A DNA stretch of 64,000 nt, taken from Brachynemurus nebulosus (taxonomy: Eukaryota; Arthropoda; Insecta; Neuroptera; Myrmeleontidae). The notes beneath the pieces were generated by a model, which saw nothing but the letters and a program-made list of their open reading frames with translations, ran no database searches and had not been told where the DNA came from. The DNA lies in assembly GCA_035578155.1 (NCBI GenBank), contig JAPWDM010000003.1, positions 18,316,916 to 18,380,915 of the forward strand. The letters are read 5' to 3'. This document shows, piece by piece, positions 21,800-35,225 of this stretch; the first letter of the stretch is position 1; each line of letters begins with the position of its first letter. The position numbers were made by a program, and so were the translations under genes.

Positions 21800-22081
21800 T
21801 TAATTTGAATTTAATTTTTTAAATAAGCAAAGCACCATTTTTTAAATAAACAAACACCATATTTGTAATGATAGTGACCCTTACGTCACTCTTGGAAACC
21901 TCAAATATTAGACGCCTTTAAATACGGCATAATTATTTAACTACACTTTGTTAGCCCGCGAATGTTGCTTATAACGAAACAGAAGTGTACGAATATAAAC
22001 AAAATTTAAATATTTGTATTGTATCCACAAATTCTAAGAATTCCGCCATAGATTTTATAAATTACTGATATCTATAAAAAT

Positions 22082-22389
22082 TAGAGTCCCTATAATAAAT
22101 AGAGTCGACATGTCATCCATTTTCTATCCAAAACAGAGCGGGAAGCTTCAAAATTAATTATGACATGTTTGAGTAACTATTTTTTAGTACATAATTATTG
22201 TTAATAAGTTATGAATTAATGAACAATTAAAAATTTTTAATTTAATTATTCTTTCTAAGTTAAACTAAATGGTTTTTGTTAACATTTGATTTATTTCCAA
22301 TGTATTTTACGAAAACTTTGGATACAAAATGCCGGAACCAATCAGCGTTCAGCACACATGTCACCACTCTATTTATTATAGGCACTCTA
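22082..22389. mobile_element. hAT-type MITE, second full copy, 308 bp
   Basis: TAGAGTCCCTATAATAAATA at the left and its inverted partner TAGAGTGCCTATAATAAATA at the right. A perfect 8-bp TSD ATAAAAAT lies at 22074-22081 and 22390-22397. It lies ~280 bp beyond the NEURL4 stop codon. Confidence 0.92.
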
Positions 22390-22667
22390 ATAAAAATAAA
22401 TTAATACTGTCATCTAGTGTATTATATAGTAAGTAATTTATTTTTAAAATACTTTGGCGTTATAATACCGAATGCGAATTTACTTGGGTTGATTCGTTGA
22501 TTTATTTAAAATACTGGACATTACTGATTTACAAATAAAATACCCTTTTTTATTCAATTTACTTGTAAGTTTAATTCCGATCAATTTACGATAAAAACAT
22601 ATTTGTAAATATAATAGCGACACACAATTCAGCGAAAATTATAATCAATAATTATAATTATTAAATT

Positions 22668-25600
22668 TTAAACTGTTTCTAATTTGAACAGTAAGCTGTG
22701 CAACACAATGGCACCAGATTCTTTTGTATACCACTCACGCACTTTACTACCACGGCCGCTAGTGGCGCTCGTTGACGATGGCTTCAAATGATGCTGTGAC
22801 GCCGTTGTACTTGAACTACTCTCATCGGTCGTTGCCAATTCAGACTCTTGATTCACCGAATATGAACCAGGTCGAACCAAAAATTGAAATGCGGCCGTTA
22901 CTTGAATCTTATTTGATGTGCTTCTATCAATATAACTAAAAAAAAATTAAATTAAGCAACATTAATTACTTCCGTGGTTTGAGGTGTCATTTGTTATATT
23001 ACCTGAGATTCTCATCACGCGTTGCATACTCTAAACAAGGTGAGAAAACAATCTGTGAACTACTCGACTCGCCCTTTTCAATCGGCCAACTTCGTAAATT
23101 TGAATGTTGTAATTGTTCTAAATCGACAAAACAATATCAATCAAAATTTGAGATTTTTGAATATAGCGCGATAAAATACCTTTAGTTAACGGTTGCTTTC
23201 GATCTAATATCGAACGTATCACATTTAATTTTGTGCCATAGTATGCCACGTGCCATTTTTCGCTCATGGCACTCGTAGCCGTTGGACATTTAAGTAAAAA
23301 TTTTGTCCATCCAAATGGAATTGAATATTCCTCGGGCGGATCACCTTTTCGTAAATACAATTCAGTGCCCGCGTGATAACATTGTGAACAGTAGCAGACA
23401 GGTTCTTCGTTGGCAAAGAATTCATCTAAATACAAATATATTTAAGTTTAAACTTTACGAGGTCTATTAAGAGTGAAGTGTAATCATGGATTAATATTTT
23501 GACAAGAATAATTTTGCTTATTTATTGTGCAAATGATAAAAAAGAGTAAGTTTAAGGGAATGCTTTAACGGGTAATCACCACATATTTTTACACAAGTTT
23601 ATCTCTTTTAAACAAACCATATGGAAAAAATTTTTTGTCTCAAAATGCCGGACTTTTTACTGCCAGTGATAAGTACAACAGATAGGGTTACAAAAAAAGA
23701 AAAAGAAAAAATCAAAGATTCCAACATCGAAAAAGTGAACCCTAGGAATTTACAAAATATAAATTGATAAGACGAGTTGATAATATTAAAATTCCCAAAA
23801 ACTCGGCTAAAAATAAAGAGGAAAGTAGTAGTCATCTTGAATAATCCCCTTTCGGTAATTATATTGAATAACTTCAGATTTTCTTGCTACTGAATTGTGT
23901 TGTAAAGGGCAACAGTTTCAAAAGTTATAAACTCTGGCGAGGGGATCAGTGAAACCTCATTTTTGGGCAAAAAAATAATTAAATCATTTTGTGATGACTA
24001 GACGCCAAAAAATTTTCGAAACTCGCTTTATACTGTGTATGTATAATTTCAATGGAAAAACTACGATTAAATTTTTAATTTTTCGCGAGTCTACAACTTT
24101 TAAAGGAGACATTTCTGCGGTTCATATGCATGAAAAGGTTCAGAATCGTGCTCTTTACAATATATTTCAAAATCAATAAAATTTGGGTTGGAGCAGTTAT
24201 TCGATATAATTACCTCCTTTTTTTACAGGTATTCCATTAGAATATTCAGTTGTAATTTAACAATGGCTTTAAAGTCGAGCGAATTTGTAATAGAAGAAAC
24301 GCAGTATACCATGCGAGTTTTTTGAGAGTTGCCATTTCTATTAAAACCAAATTTTTATGATAGAAATGGTACTGGAAAAGGTTCTTTTCTTGGATATAAT
24401 GGAAATGTAACCAAAAAAAAAACACTATCGGTTGAAGTAGCCTCAAACATATGCATATTTTTACCGCCTAACTGACAAATTAAAGAAAAATTAAAAAATT
24501 AAACTTGGGTAAAAAAAATTTTTTTGCTCATTTATGTTGTTAATTAATGCATTATATCAGTTTTATCGAAAAATTTATATATAGTCCCATTTAAAAATCT
24601 ATAAGTTTGTATCATAGCTCGAAAACCATAAGAGCTATAAAGCTCCTGACTATAGCAATCGGTTGCCCCCGTCGATATCTACAACTCTTATTTGAACAAT
24701 TTTTCGATTAAATTAACGGCTTGGCTGTAATAAAAATGGCAGCTCTTGAAAAACTCACACAGTATATGTATATATTAAAATGGGTCAGTCTAAGTAAATT
24801 ACTTTTAAAATAATATCTATCTGTCGATATCCATCAAATTTACTAATATACCATCTCTACCTGCATCAACGAAGGGAACTGTTCCATTTCAAATTCCTTT
24901 AGCTCTATTATAAAGATTTTTTATAGACCGATGCTGATCATCAAAAAGCTCGACGGGGGTATCTCAAAATGGACAACAAAATTATTTCGTAGTTGTTATG
25001 TGGTTAGTTTGATTACTTTAACGTATTATTGGCAATGATAAAATTCCCTAGCGACGAGTCACGGAACTAACGAATAACAGACATTTTCACACAGTTGAAT
25101 GTTCTAGTAACAATTTATCACTGAGTACTGATCGAACATATTAACATATGTTTCCTAGAAATACCACAGGCATTAAATTGTGAAGAATCACTCCATTTTA
25201 CTAAACCCAACTTGTAACCACGGAGACTTGTTTATAAATATTAGATAAACCATTAAATTAATAGTTTGATCGCCATTAAAGTAATCACATCAGTCAATTT
25301 TTTTGCTTCAATTTCTTAATGTATTTGTAATACACAGCATTCTCTCTAGTCGATTCTCTCCTCAATGCAATTTATAAAATTTTTACGTAAATTTTGCGTA
25401 TAATTATGTGATTTAAAGTGTTCATATTTTACGTAACTGAAATTTCGTTCTTTGGTACCAACATACATCAACATTCTACTTTTAAAATATTGTTCATCCT
25501 GGTGAAGAGGTCTTGTAGTATTTTTTACTGTTTCGTAAATATCTAACAACGAAATCGCCGTGAAACTTTAAAAAAAAAATCAATGAAATAATATTAAATT

Positions 25601-28600
25601 CGGTACATTTATCACACATCTGTCGGAAAATATCTACTATACGTTAATTCCGCAAACGCTCACCAGAGAAATTAAATCGTTGCCAATACACTAACGTCAC
25701 TTTTTTCAGAGGCACAATTATTCTTGTCAAACAGTACAAAACAACATCGCACAACGAAAACTTATATATATTAACCTGGAAGAACAAGTTTATTCTTAAA
25801 ATTAATGCACATTTTCAAATATTCACATTTGCGAGCATTTGGTTCATGTATCACTTGTTGTACATCCGATACAACATTTGCTAATAGATTTTTCATTTGT
25901 GTCGCAGGTGGCTCCTGTTCCGTGGATGAATTTCCTAAATTACTATCCGAATTGAGATTCTCCTTTTCGTGCGATTCCAAGTCGGCTTTTTCGTGTTCAA
26001 CTTGTTGATTGTCCGTTGACGTTGACGGTTGATCTAACGATTGTTGATTTGTCACCGTCGCTTTTTGTTCAATCAGATCAGAACTATCACATTGATTGTT
26101 AAGTATTGTTATCTAGAATGAATTTACGTACAGATAATTTGAAAATAATTCCTATTTTTATAATAATGGGGTATTTGATTAATTTTGAGAAACTATTTTA
26201 AAATAACCAATTTATGCATTATGCATGTATTTGCATTCATTAGCTGTCAGTTACGTCACTTTCTTTAAATAGCAATAGGTATTTTGCAACTAAGAAAAAA
26301 AACTACTTTTGTTATTTATAAATTGGGTATTTGACTGATGTAGTTATTGGTAATGAAATATTGTGAATAACATAGAGTATAATTCGAGGATAATGATTAA
26401 CCATATAAATTATGAATTATGAAAATTATGAATTTGGAATTGGCGGTTGGTGTGATGAAAATGATTCATTGGCGTGTATGACGTCAGAGCCCAAAGATAG
26501 TTCCTCATAACAAGAAGAGATGTCGTTGTCAATGGTAAATGAAATGTGTAGCGAGATATAGTTTTAATGTAGGCCATGTCTGAATTTTTGGAATCTATGT
26601 AGAGTTTGGCTTTTGTTAAAATAAAAACAGGATATTTTTTGGAAACAAGTCGCACGTATAAATTTTAATATATTTTTGTAATTTATAATAAATGTTCATA
26701 ATCATATTTGTGTTACATAAAAATAATAATAAATAATTTAGTAGTGAATTTGGATGTTTTTATTGATAGAGGAAAAAATATATAATCTTTAAAGTCAGAC
26801 ATTCATCATCACTACAAACGTAAAATTATTAAATTGCGAAATAGGTGTTGGTAACGCAGATTTTTTGATCTGTTGTAAGAGTGGTACTACAAATTATCAA
26901 CAGATGGCACTACAAATTATCAATAGATATTCAATAATATCGTGAGGAGAGCGACATCTCTTTGTTAAGTGATGAACTGCTATTGTCCTGTTACATCAAT
27001 GAAAAGTGAGTAGCTGTTTTCGCACCAAATTCAAATTAACTTTAAAAAACATTTTTTTTTCTTTAAATCGCCTTTTTTTACACAAAAGTCAATTACTAGG
27101 GTTGTATTTAAATCTTTAGGAATATTTTAAAATACTTTTTAAAAATTTGTCAAATACTCAATTATAACTACAGAAAAATTTTTACAAATTTTTTTGAATT
27201 TATTAAATATTTATGTGTAATTAAAGTAGAATAACCGATCAAAGTATAGGAGAATGTGACATCAAAGCTCGTTTTTGATCACGTGGTTAATAACTAAAAC
27301 ATATTTTTTTTTATTAATTTTTTTTAAAATTAAATAATAATAATTAGGTTGAATTAGCATAATAAACTGGTTTTTTATTACAAATTTTCATTGAGTTTTC
27401 CTTGATATTATAAAATTTGTGTTTGAAAGTTCAAACGATTCAAAATGTCGAAAAAATTGCACAAAATTAAAAATACACAATTTCTTTTCCTACTTATAAG
27501 AAAAATAAAGTGCTTTTTTTAGTTACAAAATACTTGTTGCTATTTAGAAATTGTGATGTAACTGACTGTAATTTTTTCTAACTAATTTTGGCATTATTTT
27601 TAATATTTAATATGCTGTTTTAAAATAGTTTCCAATATTTAGTCAAATACCCTAATGGGGTATTTACGAACCTGTTCACATTGTCCGTATAAATCAAATA
27701 CCGCATAATAATTATGAGACACTGGAAGTCCAGCCGGAAGAGGACCTAAATTAACACCGTTTACGAATATTGATAAACGGCCCGTTTCGCTGAGTAATAG
27801 TCCAACTACACTACCCGTTGTTAATTTATCTAAAATTAATCCATAATTGGATTTGATCTATAAAAACGGGAAAAAAAAATTAGTAAAATTACCAAAGTTA
27901 ATAGATTTGAGCGTTACTTTATGGCATTCCATATTTGCTATTAATAAATAAAACACTATTTTTAAAATACCACTTTTATTATTAAAACTCTTATAACATG
28001 TTTCGGTCAATATGACCATTGTCAAACCAGTTTGTTTATTGAAATTGACATACTGAAACCTGTCATAAGAGTTTTAACAATAAAAATGTTATTTTTATAA
28101 AGTGTTTTATTTATTAATAGAAAATTATTCGAAATTGTTACTGATTTTAGTAACAAACCTTTAAACCATTAATTGAAAGCCAATCACTAGATATAATCCA
28201 ACAGTGTTTTTTAAATCCATGAAGTGTCGTCACGGAAAAATTGACTTTACTTGGTGGAATACAAACTATACCTAACATTAATGAGGACGTCCATTTTTCA
28301 TTTATTTTTTCTATTTTTACCTACGAGAAAAATTATATTTTAGTTTAGTTTTATTAAAAAGAAACAAAATATCTGTACACTTTATTTAAAAAAATGTGTC
28401 TAGTACATTGGTTCACAAAATTTTATGGGTCACCACCCTCATTATTAAGAGGTTATTAAAAGTTGCAAAAAAAAAAAAAAATCGTAAATTTGAACCTCTT
28501 TTCACAAACAAAAAAAGTATATCACAACTTTGTCAAGCGGCCATTCTTAAAATGGATATGACTTTAACAAAAATACATGAAACTTCACAAAAATATTGAT

Positions 28601-29521
28601 TAAATTGAAATTTTTTACCAAGCTATACTGGATATTTCCTTTTTAGATAAAATATGTAACAATACAGAAGTAAAGAGAAGTTTGTAAACAATTTTTGAAA
28701 ATAAAAGAATAATTACAAAAACATATTCTTAGAGTGAAGAATTTATATATAACACATACAAGTGTTTCAAAATTGCTACTCACAGCAATCGATAACCCCT
28801 ACTTGTAGTTACAATTTTTGTCTCAACAATTTTGTTGATTAATTCAACAGTTTAAGCATAATGGAAATAGGAAAGACTTCCAAAAAATACACCCTGTATA
28901 CTGCATTACGAAACTTCATTTCATGCAAAGAAAATAATCGCTAACACAACAAGAATATTCCTTTTTTCTCAATACAAATTAAATTTACCGCCTCAACAGG
29001 TCTCAAGGAAGCGCTATTTGATAACTTTCTCAACAGTTTCAATATTTCCAACCACCTAGCGACACCTTACTACAATTTATCGAACTATGCACAGTATATA
29101 CGTATGTATACTTTATATCGAAAATTTTCGGGCCAAGTAATCGGGGCGCCGCGACTCAGGTGGTAGTGTGTCGGATCGGTGTTGTCGGGGTCGAAGGTTC
29201 GAAGCTAACCCGGAAGCTTGCTAGGATGTAAGTAGAATAAGTGATAGATTAAGATGACTGTAAGACGATTGTTAAATCGGGATTAAAAAATAAAATAAAA
29301 TATAAGAATTTAAAAAAAAAAAAAATCAGTTCTTCACTTGTGCCTGAGTGCACTTGTGCCTGTTTTACTGAGCATGTAAGTTCACAAGTTTAATTTTTTT
29401 AGCGAATTTCGAAAACTCGAAATTCAGCTATTACAGTAGGTGTCATGACGCAATCTGAGTCCGGGACTATGGCAGAAATCTGTTTTGAGGTCCCTAGAAT
29501 ACGAAAATGATATTCACTAAA

Positions 29522-29577
<56 letters not shown>

Positions 29578-31751
29578 CGCCACGATAACTCTCGAACGAA
29601 ACGTCTAATGCTTATGAAATTTTGTGTGCGGACTGGATTCTGAATTCGCTCGGCTAAGTTCGTTAGCCAGACACGTCGGATGCCCAGAAGTAGGTTTTCT
29701 GGCCATTTTTTATCATTCGATCCTATCATAAGGCAGTTCAATTTTTACATCGTTGAAAAGGAAAAAAAAAATTATGAAGAAAATATTCTTATAATTTTCT
29801 TTCTATTTTAAGTATTTTTCGAGAAAATGTAAATTTTCACTTTTATTCTTTCTTTGTTAGTCTAATAAGTAATTTATATTTATATCTCAGTTCTTTATTA
29901 AGTATAAAAATATTTCACTTTTTTATTAAAGAATTTTGTGAGAACAAGTGAAAACTATTCACATATATTTGATATAACACACATACATGTATAGAGTTTT
30001 GTTTCTCATTTATTGCATTATAATTAGCATGGTTCTATCCCATGTTAAAAAATGTAAATTAAACAGATTTTCTAAGCTAATGTAATGAAGAATTTTTTTT
30101 TTTTTATTGAATTTTTAAGTAAACAAGAAATTGAAGATTATGTTATGATATAATATTATTAAATATATGAAACAAAACAAAGTATGTATAATGTACATAT
30201 GTATGCACGGAAAAATATTTTGAATCGATTTTGAAAATTTTTTCACTAATAATTAATAATGTTAAAGAATTAAACCATTTCAAATGTATTTAAGGTATTT
30301 TATGTGAGGTCAAGGTTTTCGGGACCTAAAACGGCCAGAAATTAATTAACCAATCGATTTTAAAAATTTTTTCACAGTTAGTAAGTTAAAGTATTTGAAT
30401 TAATTAATTAAATGATGTCCGCAAGAAGCGTACGGACTGCCATAGATTATATGAGATCCTTAGAACCCTTTTCTTACTGTTAGAGTACTAGACTTGTATG
30501 AGTTTCGCCAGGATTTACTGATCCCATAATTGTAAAAAATAAACTAAACGACCAATTTTAAAAATTTCTTCACTGTTACAGAGCTAAACTATTTTAGATA
30601 GATTTAGAATACATTATGTAAGGTCCGCCAGGGTCCACAGGACCCAAAAGTGTCAAAAATAAACTAACTGACCGATTTTGAAAATTTTTTCACTGTTACA
30701 GAGCTAAACTATTTTAGATAAATATCGATTACGTTATGTAAGGTCCGCCTCGGTCCATAGGACCCAAAAGTGTCAAAAATAAACTGCCTGATCGATTTTG
30801 AAAATTTTTTCACTGTTACAGAGCTAAACTGTTTTAGATAAATATAGATTCCGTTATGTAAGGTCTGCCAAGGTCCATAGGATCCAGAAGTGTCAAAAAT
30901 AAACTAACTGACCGATTTTGAAAATTTTTTCACTGTTACAGAGCTAAACTATTTTAGATAAATATAAATTACGTTATGTAAGGTCCACCAAGGTCCATAG
31001 AACCCAAAAGTGTCAAAAATAAACTAACTGACCGATTTTGAAAATTTTTTCACTGTCACAGAGCTAAACTATTTTAGCTAATATAGATTACGTTATATAA
31101 GGTCTGCCAGGGTCCATGGGATCCAAAAGTGTCAAAAATAAACTAACCGACCGATTTTGAAAATTTTTTCACTGTTACAGAGCTAAACTATTTTAGATAA
31201 ATATAGATTACGTTATGTAAGGTCTGCCAAGGTCCATGGATCCAAAAGTGTCAAAAATAAACTAACCGACCGATTTTGAAAATTTTTTCACTGTTGGGGA
31301 ACTAACTATTTTAGATAGACATACATTACGTTATTTAGGGTCCGCCAGGGTCCATGGGACCCAAAAGTGGTAAAAATAAACTAACCGACCGATTTTGAAA
31401 ATTTTTTCACTCTTACAGAGCTAAACTATTTTAGATAAATATAGATTACGTTATGTAAAGTCTGCCAGGGTCCATCGGATCCAAAAGCGTCAAAAATAAA
31501 CTAGCCGACCGATTTTTAAAATTTTTTCACTGTTGGGGAGCTAAGCTATTTTAGATACATATAGATTACGTTATGTAAGGTCTGAAATGTCAGTAGGACC
31601 TAAAAGTGTCAAAAATAAAATAACTGACCGATTTTGAAACCCTTTTACTATTACCAAGGTAAACTATTTTAGATAGGTACAGGTTGTGTTATCTGAGATC
31701 CACAACTGTCCTGCGGATGCAAATGCGGCGTAGAATGCTACACAACGGGTT

Positions 31752-31843
<92 letters not shown>

Positions 31844-34800
31844 CATAAAGTCCGCCTAGAATATACGGTCGAGCTGATTTTTTAATGAGGTCCACCGGGA
31901 TCTTGCAGATCCGAAAACGCCAGTAATAAGCTATCGAACCGATGCTAAAAAATTTCTCACTGCTAGAGAATTAAATTATTTTAGATGGATACAACTATGC
32001 TGCACAAAATTCGTTCGGGTTCTTGGGTCCCCAAAACTACCAAAACTAATTACCCAGCTGATTTTAAAAATTCTTTTACTCTTAGAAAGCTAAACTATTT
32101 TAAATAGGTACAGGTCTTAGATGAGATCCGCCAGTGCCCAAGATTTGGAAATTCGCTATGTTATGCAGATGCTGCGACAGGGGTATTTTTAAATATATTA
32201 GAGAAGTTTTTTTTTATGTTACCAAATTACGGTCACTTTATCCAGGACAATTCAACAAATATCACAAAAAATAAATTAAACTAAAATAAATTAACCCTTT
32301 TAAACAAACTATATGGAAAATTTTTTTCGTCTCAAAATGCCGGCCATTTTACTGCCAGTGATAAGTACAATAGATAAGGTTACAAAAAAAGAAAAAGAAA
32401 AAAAAATCAAAGATTCCAACACCAAAAAAGTGAGCCCTAGAAATTTACAAAATATAAATTATACTAAACTATGTTGATAAAATTGAACATCATTTAGAAT
32501 TATACCGTATTTCAGAAAATCTGTCACAGATGGTGGCACCTGTACCAGTGAATTTAAGTACAATATTTTTTTGACTAAATTTTGTAAAACTATAATGACA
32601 ACATAAATTCCTTTCTATAAAATTTTTTATTAGTTTTATAAGCATTAAATTTTTTTTAATCTGTTTACAAAAAAGAGTTTAAAAAAATTTGTCTTAAAAA
32701 AAGTTTAATAAAAGTGTTTAAAAAAGTTTGTTAAATCTAATATAACCATGGTAATCGAATTATATACAATTTTGGAATATAAAAATCAAAAATGTTGACC
32801 AATAATGACATTAATGGACCAAATAAATCGAAAAAGAAATGTCGCAATATCAGAAAAACTCTAAATTTAATGATACGAGAATTTATCAATATTTATACGT
32901 TAGGCCATTCACCGATCGATGAAGAGGATTTGATCGATCTAATCAATCCATCCATTTACAATGTGGAAAAATATTATCTTACCATTAATACGGAAGATAT
33001 GAAACCACAATTGCCTGAACAACTTCGCGTTAAATCATTTTCGGATGGTAATTTATCAAAAGATGATTGTATTTGTAATTGTTTTACAAAATATAAATAG
33101 TTCAAAACTTTAAAATATTTTTTTGTTTTATCCGATTAGCCACTTTTAAATTGTGTAAAGCGTCAGTTTTGGAAATTTTGCAGCAAAAAAGAAAAAAATA
33201 TTTATATTCGTAATAATTGTAAGAGAGAGCAATAGAATGTTAAATTTTCAATATATTTGATAGATTTGAGCGTCACTTTATGGTATTCCATTTTAAAATA
33301 AAAAAACAATTTTACTTTACTAATACCACAAATAAAGTGGTAAAATTGTCTTTTTATTTTGGATTTTCAAGTTATATATAAAAGATCGGTCAAGAGCGAG
33401 TTAAGTTCACATAATTAGGGTTCCGTACAGTGAGCAGTTAATTGACCAAATTAAACTATTTTTATTTATGTAAATTTAAACCTTATCCAAATTTTAAACT
33501 GTTTCAATCTCTGAGGCTAGTTACGTTACAGGGTTAAATTTTCTCAGGAAGATTGAGGTTAATAGAGGCAATTTTCCAAACTAAATGAGCCATTTTCTTA
33601 AAATATGTAGCAATCTGTCACCAGGGCGGCGACACAGGTATTTGAGAATACATCTGTATGATCGAGATATTACTTTAACCAACCAAAATCATCTGTTAAT
33701 TTCACTTTAGCAACGAAATTTTCTAATTCGGTTACCTAGGAATATTGTTTATTTTTTAGAAATTAATATTCCAACTACAGAGATATAGTTCCGAATAACT
33801 CGTGGCGCCGCCCTGGTGTTAAACAATTTTTTTATGCTGTTACATAGCAATTTTTAAATTAAAATTTCACTCATAGAGATGTAGTCCCAACTTACCTGTG
33901 TCGCCTACCTGGTGTCTGACAGTTACATATTTTGAGAAAATGGCTCATTTCATATGTTTAGGTGGAATAGTTTCCAAAATACTAGTGTACAGAAATCACA
34001 TTTTTGGACACTCATTGACTGACTGCCCAATAGATTATAAAAAAAATCCAGGGTACTTCCGATCGGGCTAGAACTTTGGAATTTGAAATAGATAGTGTTT
34101 TTAAAATATTTTTTTTGCAGTAACTATTACAGTGTCAAATAAACCGCAATTTTTCTGTAATCTATGTCTCTATACCTACTAACGCTATAAAAATCAAAAT
34201 TTTAACTTGAAAAACCTCAAAAATCAAGGGGGTCGGTCATTTTTTGCGAATTTTGAACTAATTAAAACCACTGAACCAAAAATCAAAACCCATGGAGGTA
34301 GCTCTTTTAAATGATACCTCACATGGTATATTAATTAAAATTTTTTTTGGGCCACTGACCTCTCATTTTAATCCTAAAATTTTTTTCTAACTGTTGACTG
34401 GCAATATATGTGCGCGTCATCAAGACCTAACATTATGCCAAATTTTAAATTCCTACCTCACATAGTTTTCGAGAAAAACTTCTGTAATAGACGGACGGAC
34501 GGACACATGAGTGATTTCATAAGAGTTTCGTTTTTTCCTTTTAAGGTACGGAACCCTAAAAACAACTTATCCACCCTTTGGGGAACGCTGCCTTACAAAA
34601 GATTAGTGAAAATCATGTCCCTGCCACTTGTTTTCAAGGACGAATTTTTTATTGACACAATCCGCTACGTAGCACTGATAGCACTTGTAGTCAAGAATGC
34701 CTATACTAAATAGAGTTGGGACATGTGAGCATTTTTCATCAAATAGATGTCAAAATTAATTATCATATGTTTGAGTACAAAATTATCGTTACTTAAGTTA

Positions 34801-35152
34801 TATGTTAATAAACAATTAAAATTTTTAAATTTAATTAATCTTTCTAGGTTGAATTAAAGTATTTTTTTTAAATATTTAATTTATTTCCAATTTATTTTAG
34901 ATGAATCTTTGATGAAAAATAGCGAACTATCAAAACTCATGTCCCGACTCTATTTTATGGTACAAGTCGACTTGATACAATTGTAGCGCTACACTGTAGC
35001 GCAAAATGCTTGCAACACATGTTTCCTGTGGACACGACCATGAAACATGCCGTACAACAAAGGTATAATGTTGCACTGATACAAACGTCGATGCGATACA
35101 ACGTTCAGTGTACACGGGTTTATCTGTGTTACAAGGCATGTATATACAATAC

Positions 35153-35225
<73 letters not shown>

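Larger units (their letters stand above)
29385..32190 (+). mobile_element. Helentron/HINE-like element, long copy with internal minisatellite
   Basis: Starts TTTTTTTAGCGAATTTCGAA, with a 5' stem GAATTTCGAAAACTCGAAATTC, then (TA)n at 29525-29573 and the CGATAACTCTCGAACGAAAC block. It ends GGAAATTCGCTATGTTATGC with the hairpin GCAG-ATG-CTGC and CGACAGGGGTATT. The same ends in the same order occur at 1043-1500, where the interior is only ~0.4 kb. Here the interior is expanded by the ~120-bp tandem array and a second TA tract. The whole lies in NEURL4 intron 14. Confidence 0.55.

Noticed and set aside
29141..29326. tRNA gene
   Set aside because: A-box and B-box-like words are present, but no cloverleaf is evident and a body plus A-rich tail follows, so a SINE is the better call.
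34408..34713. 101-aa plus-strand frame
   Set aside because: Spans the right end of the GGTTCCGTAC repeat and unrelated flank; it includes the GACGGACGGACGG tract and shows no domain.
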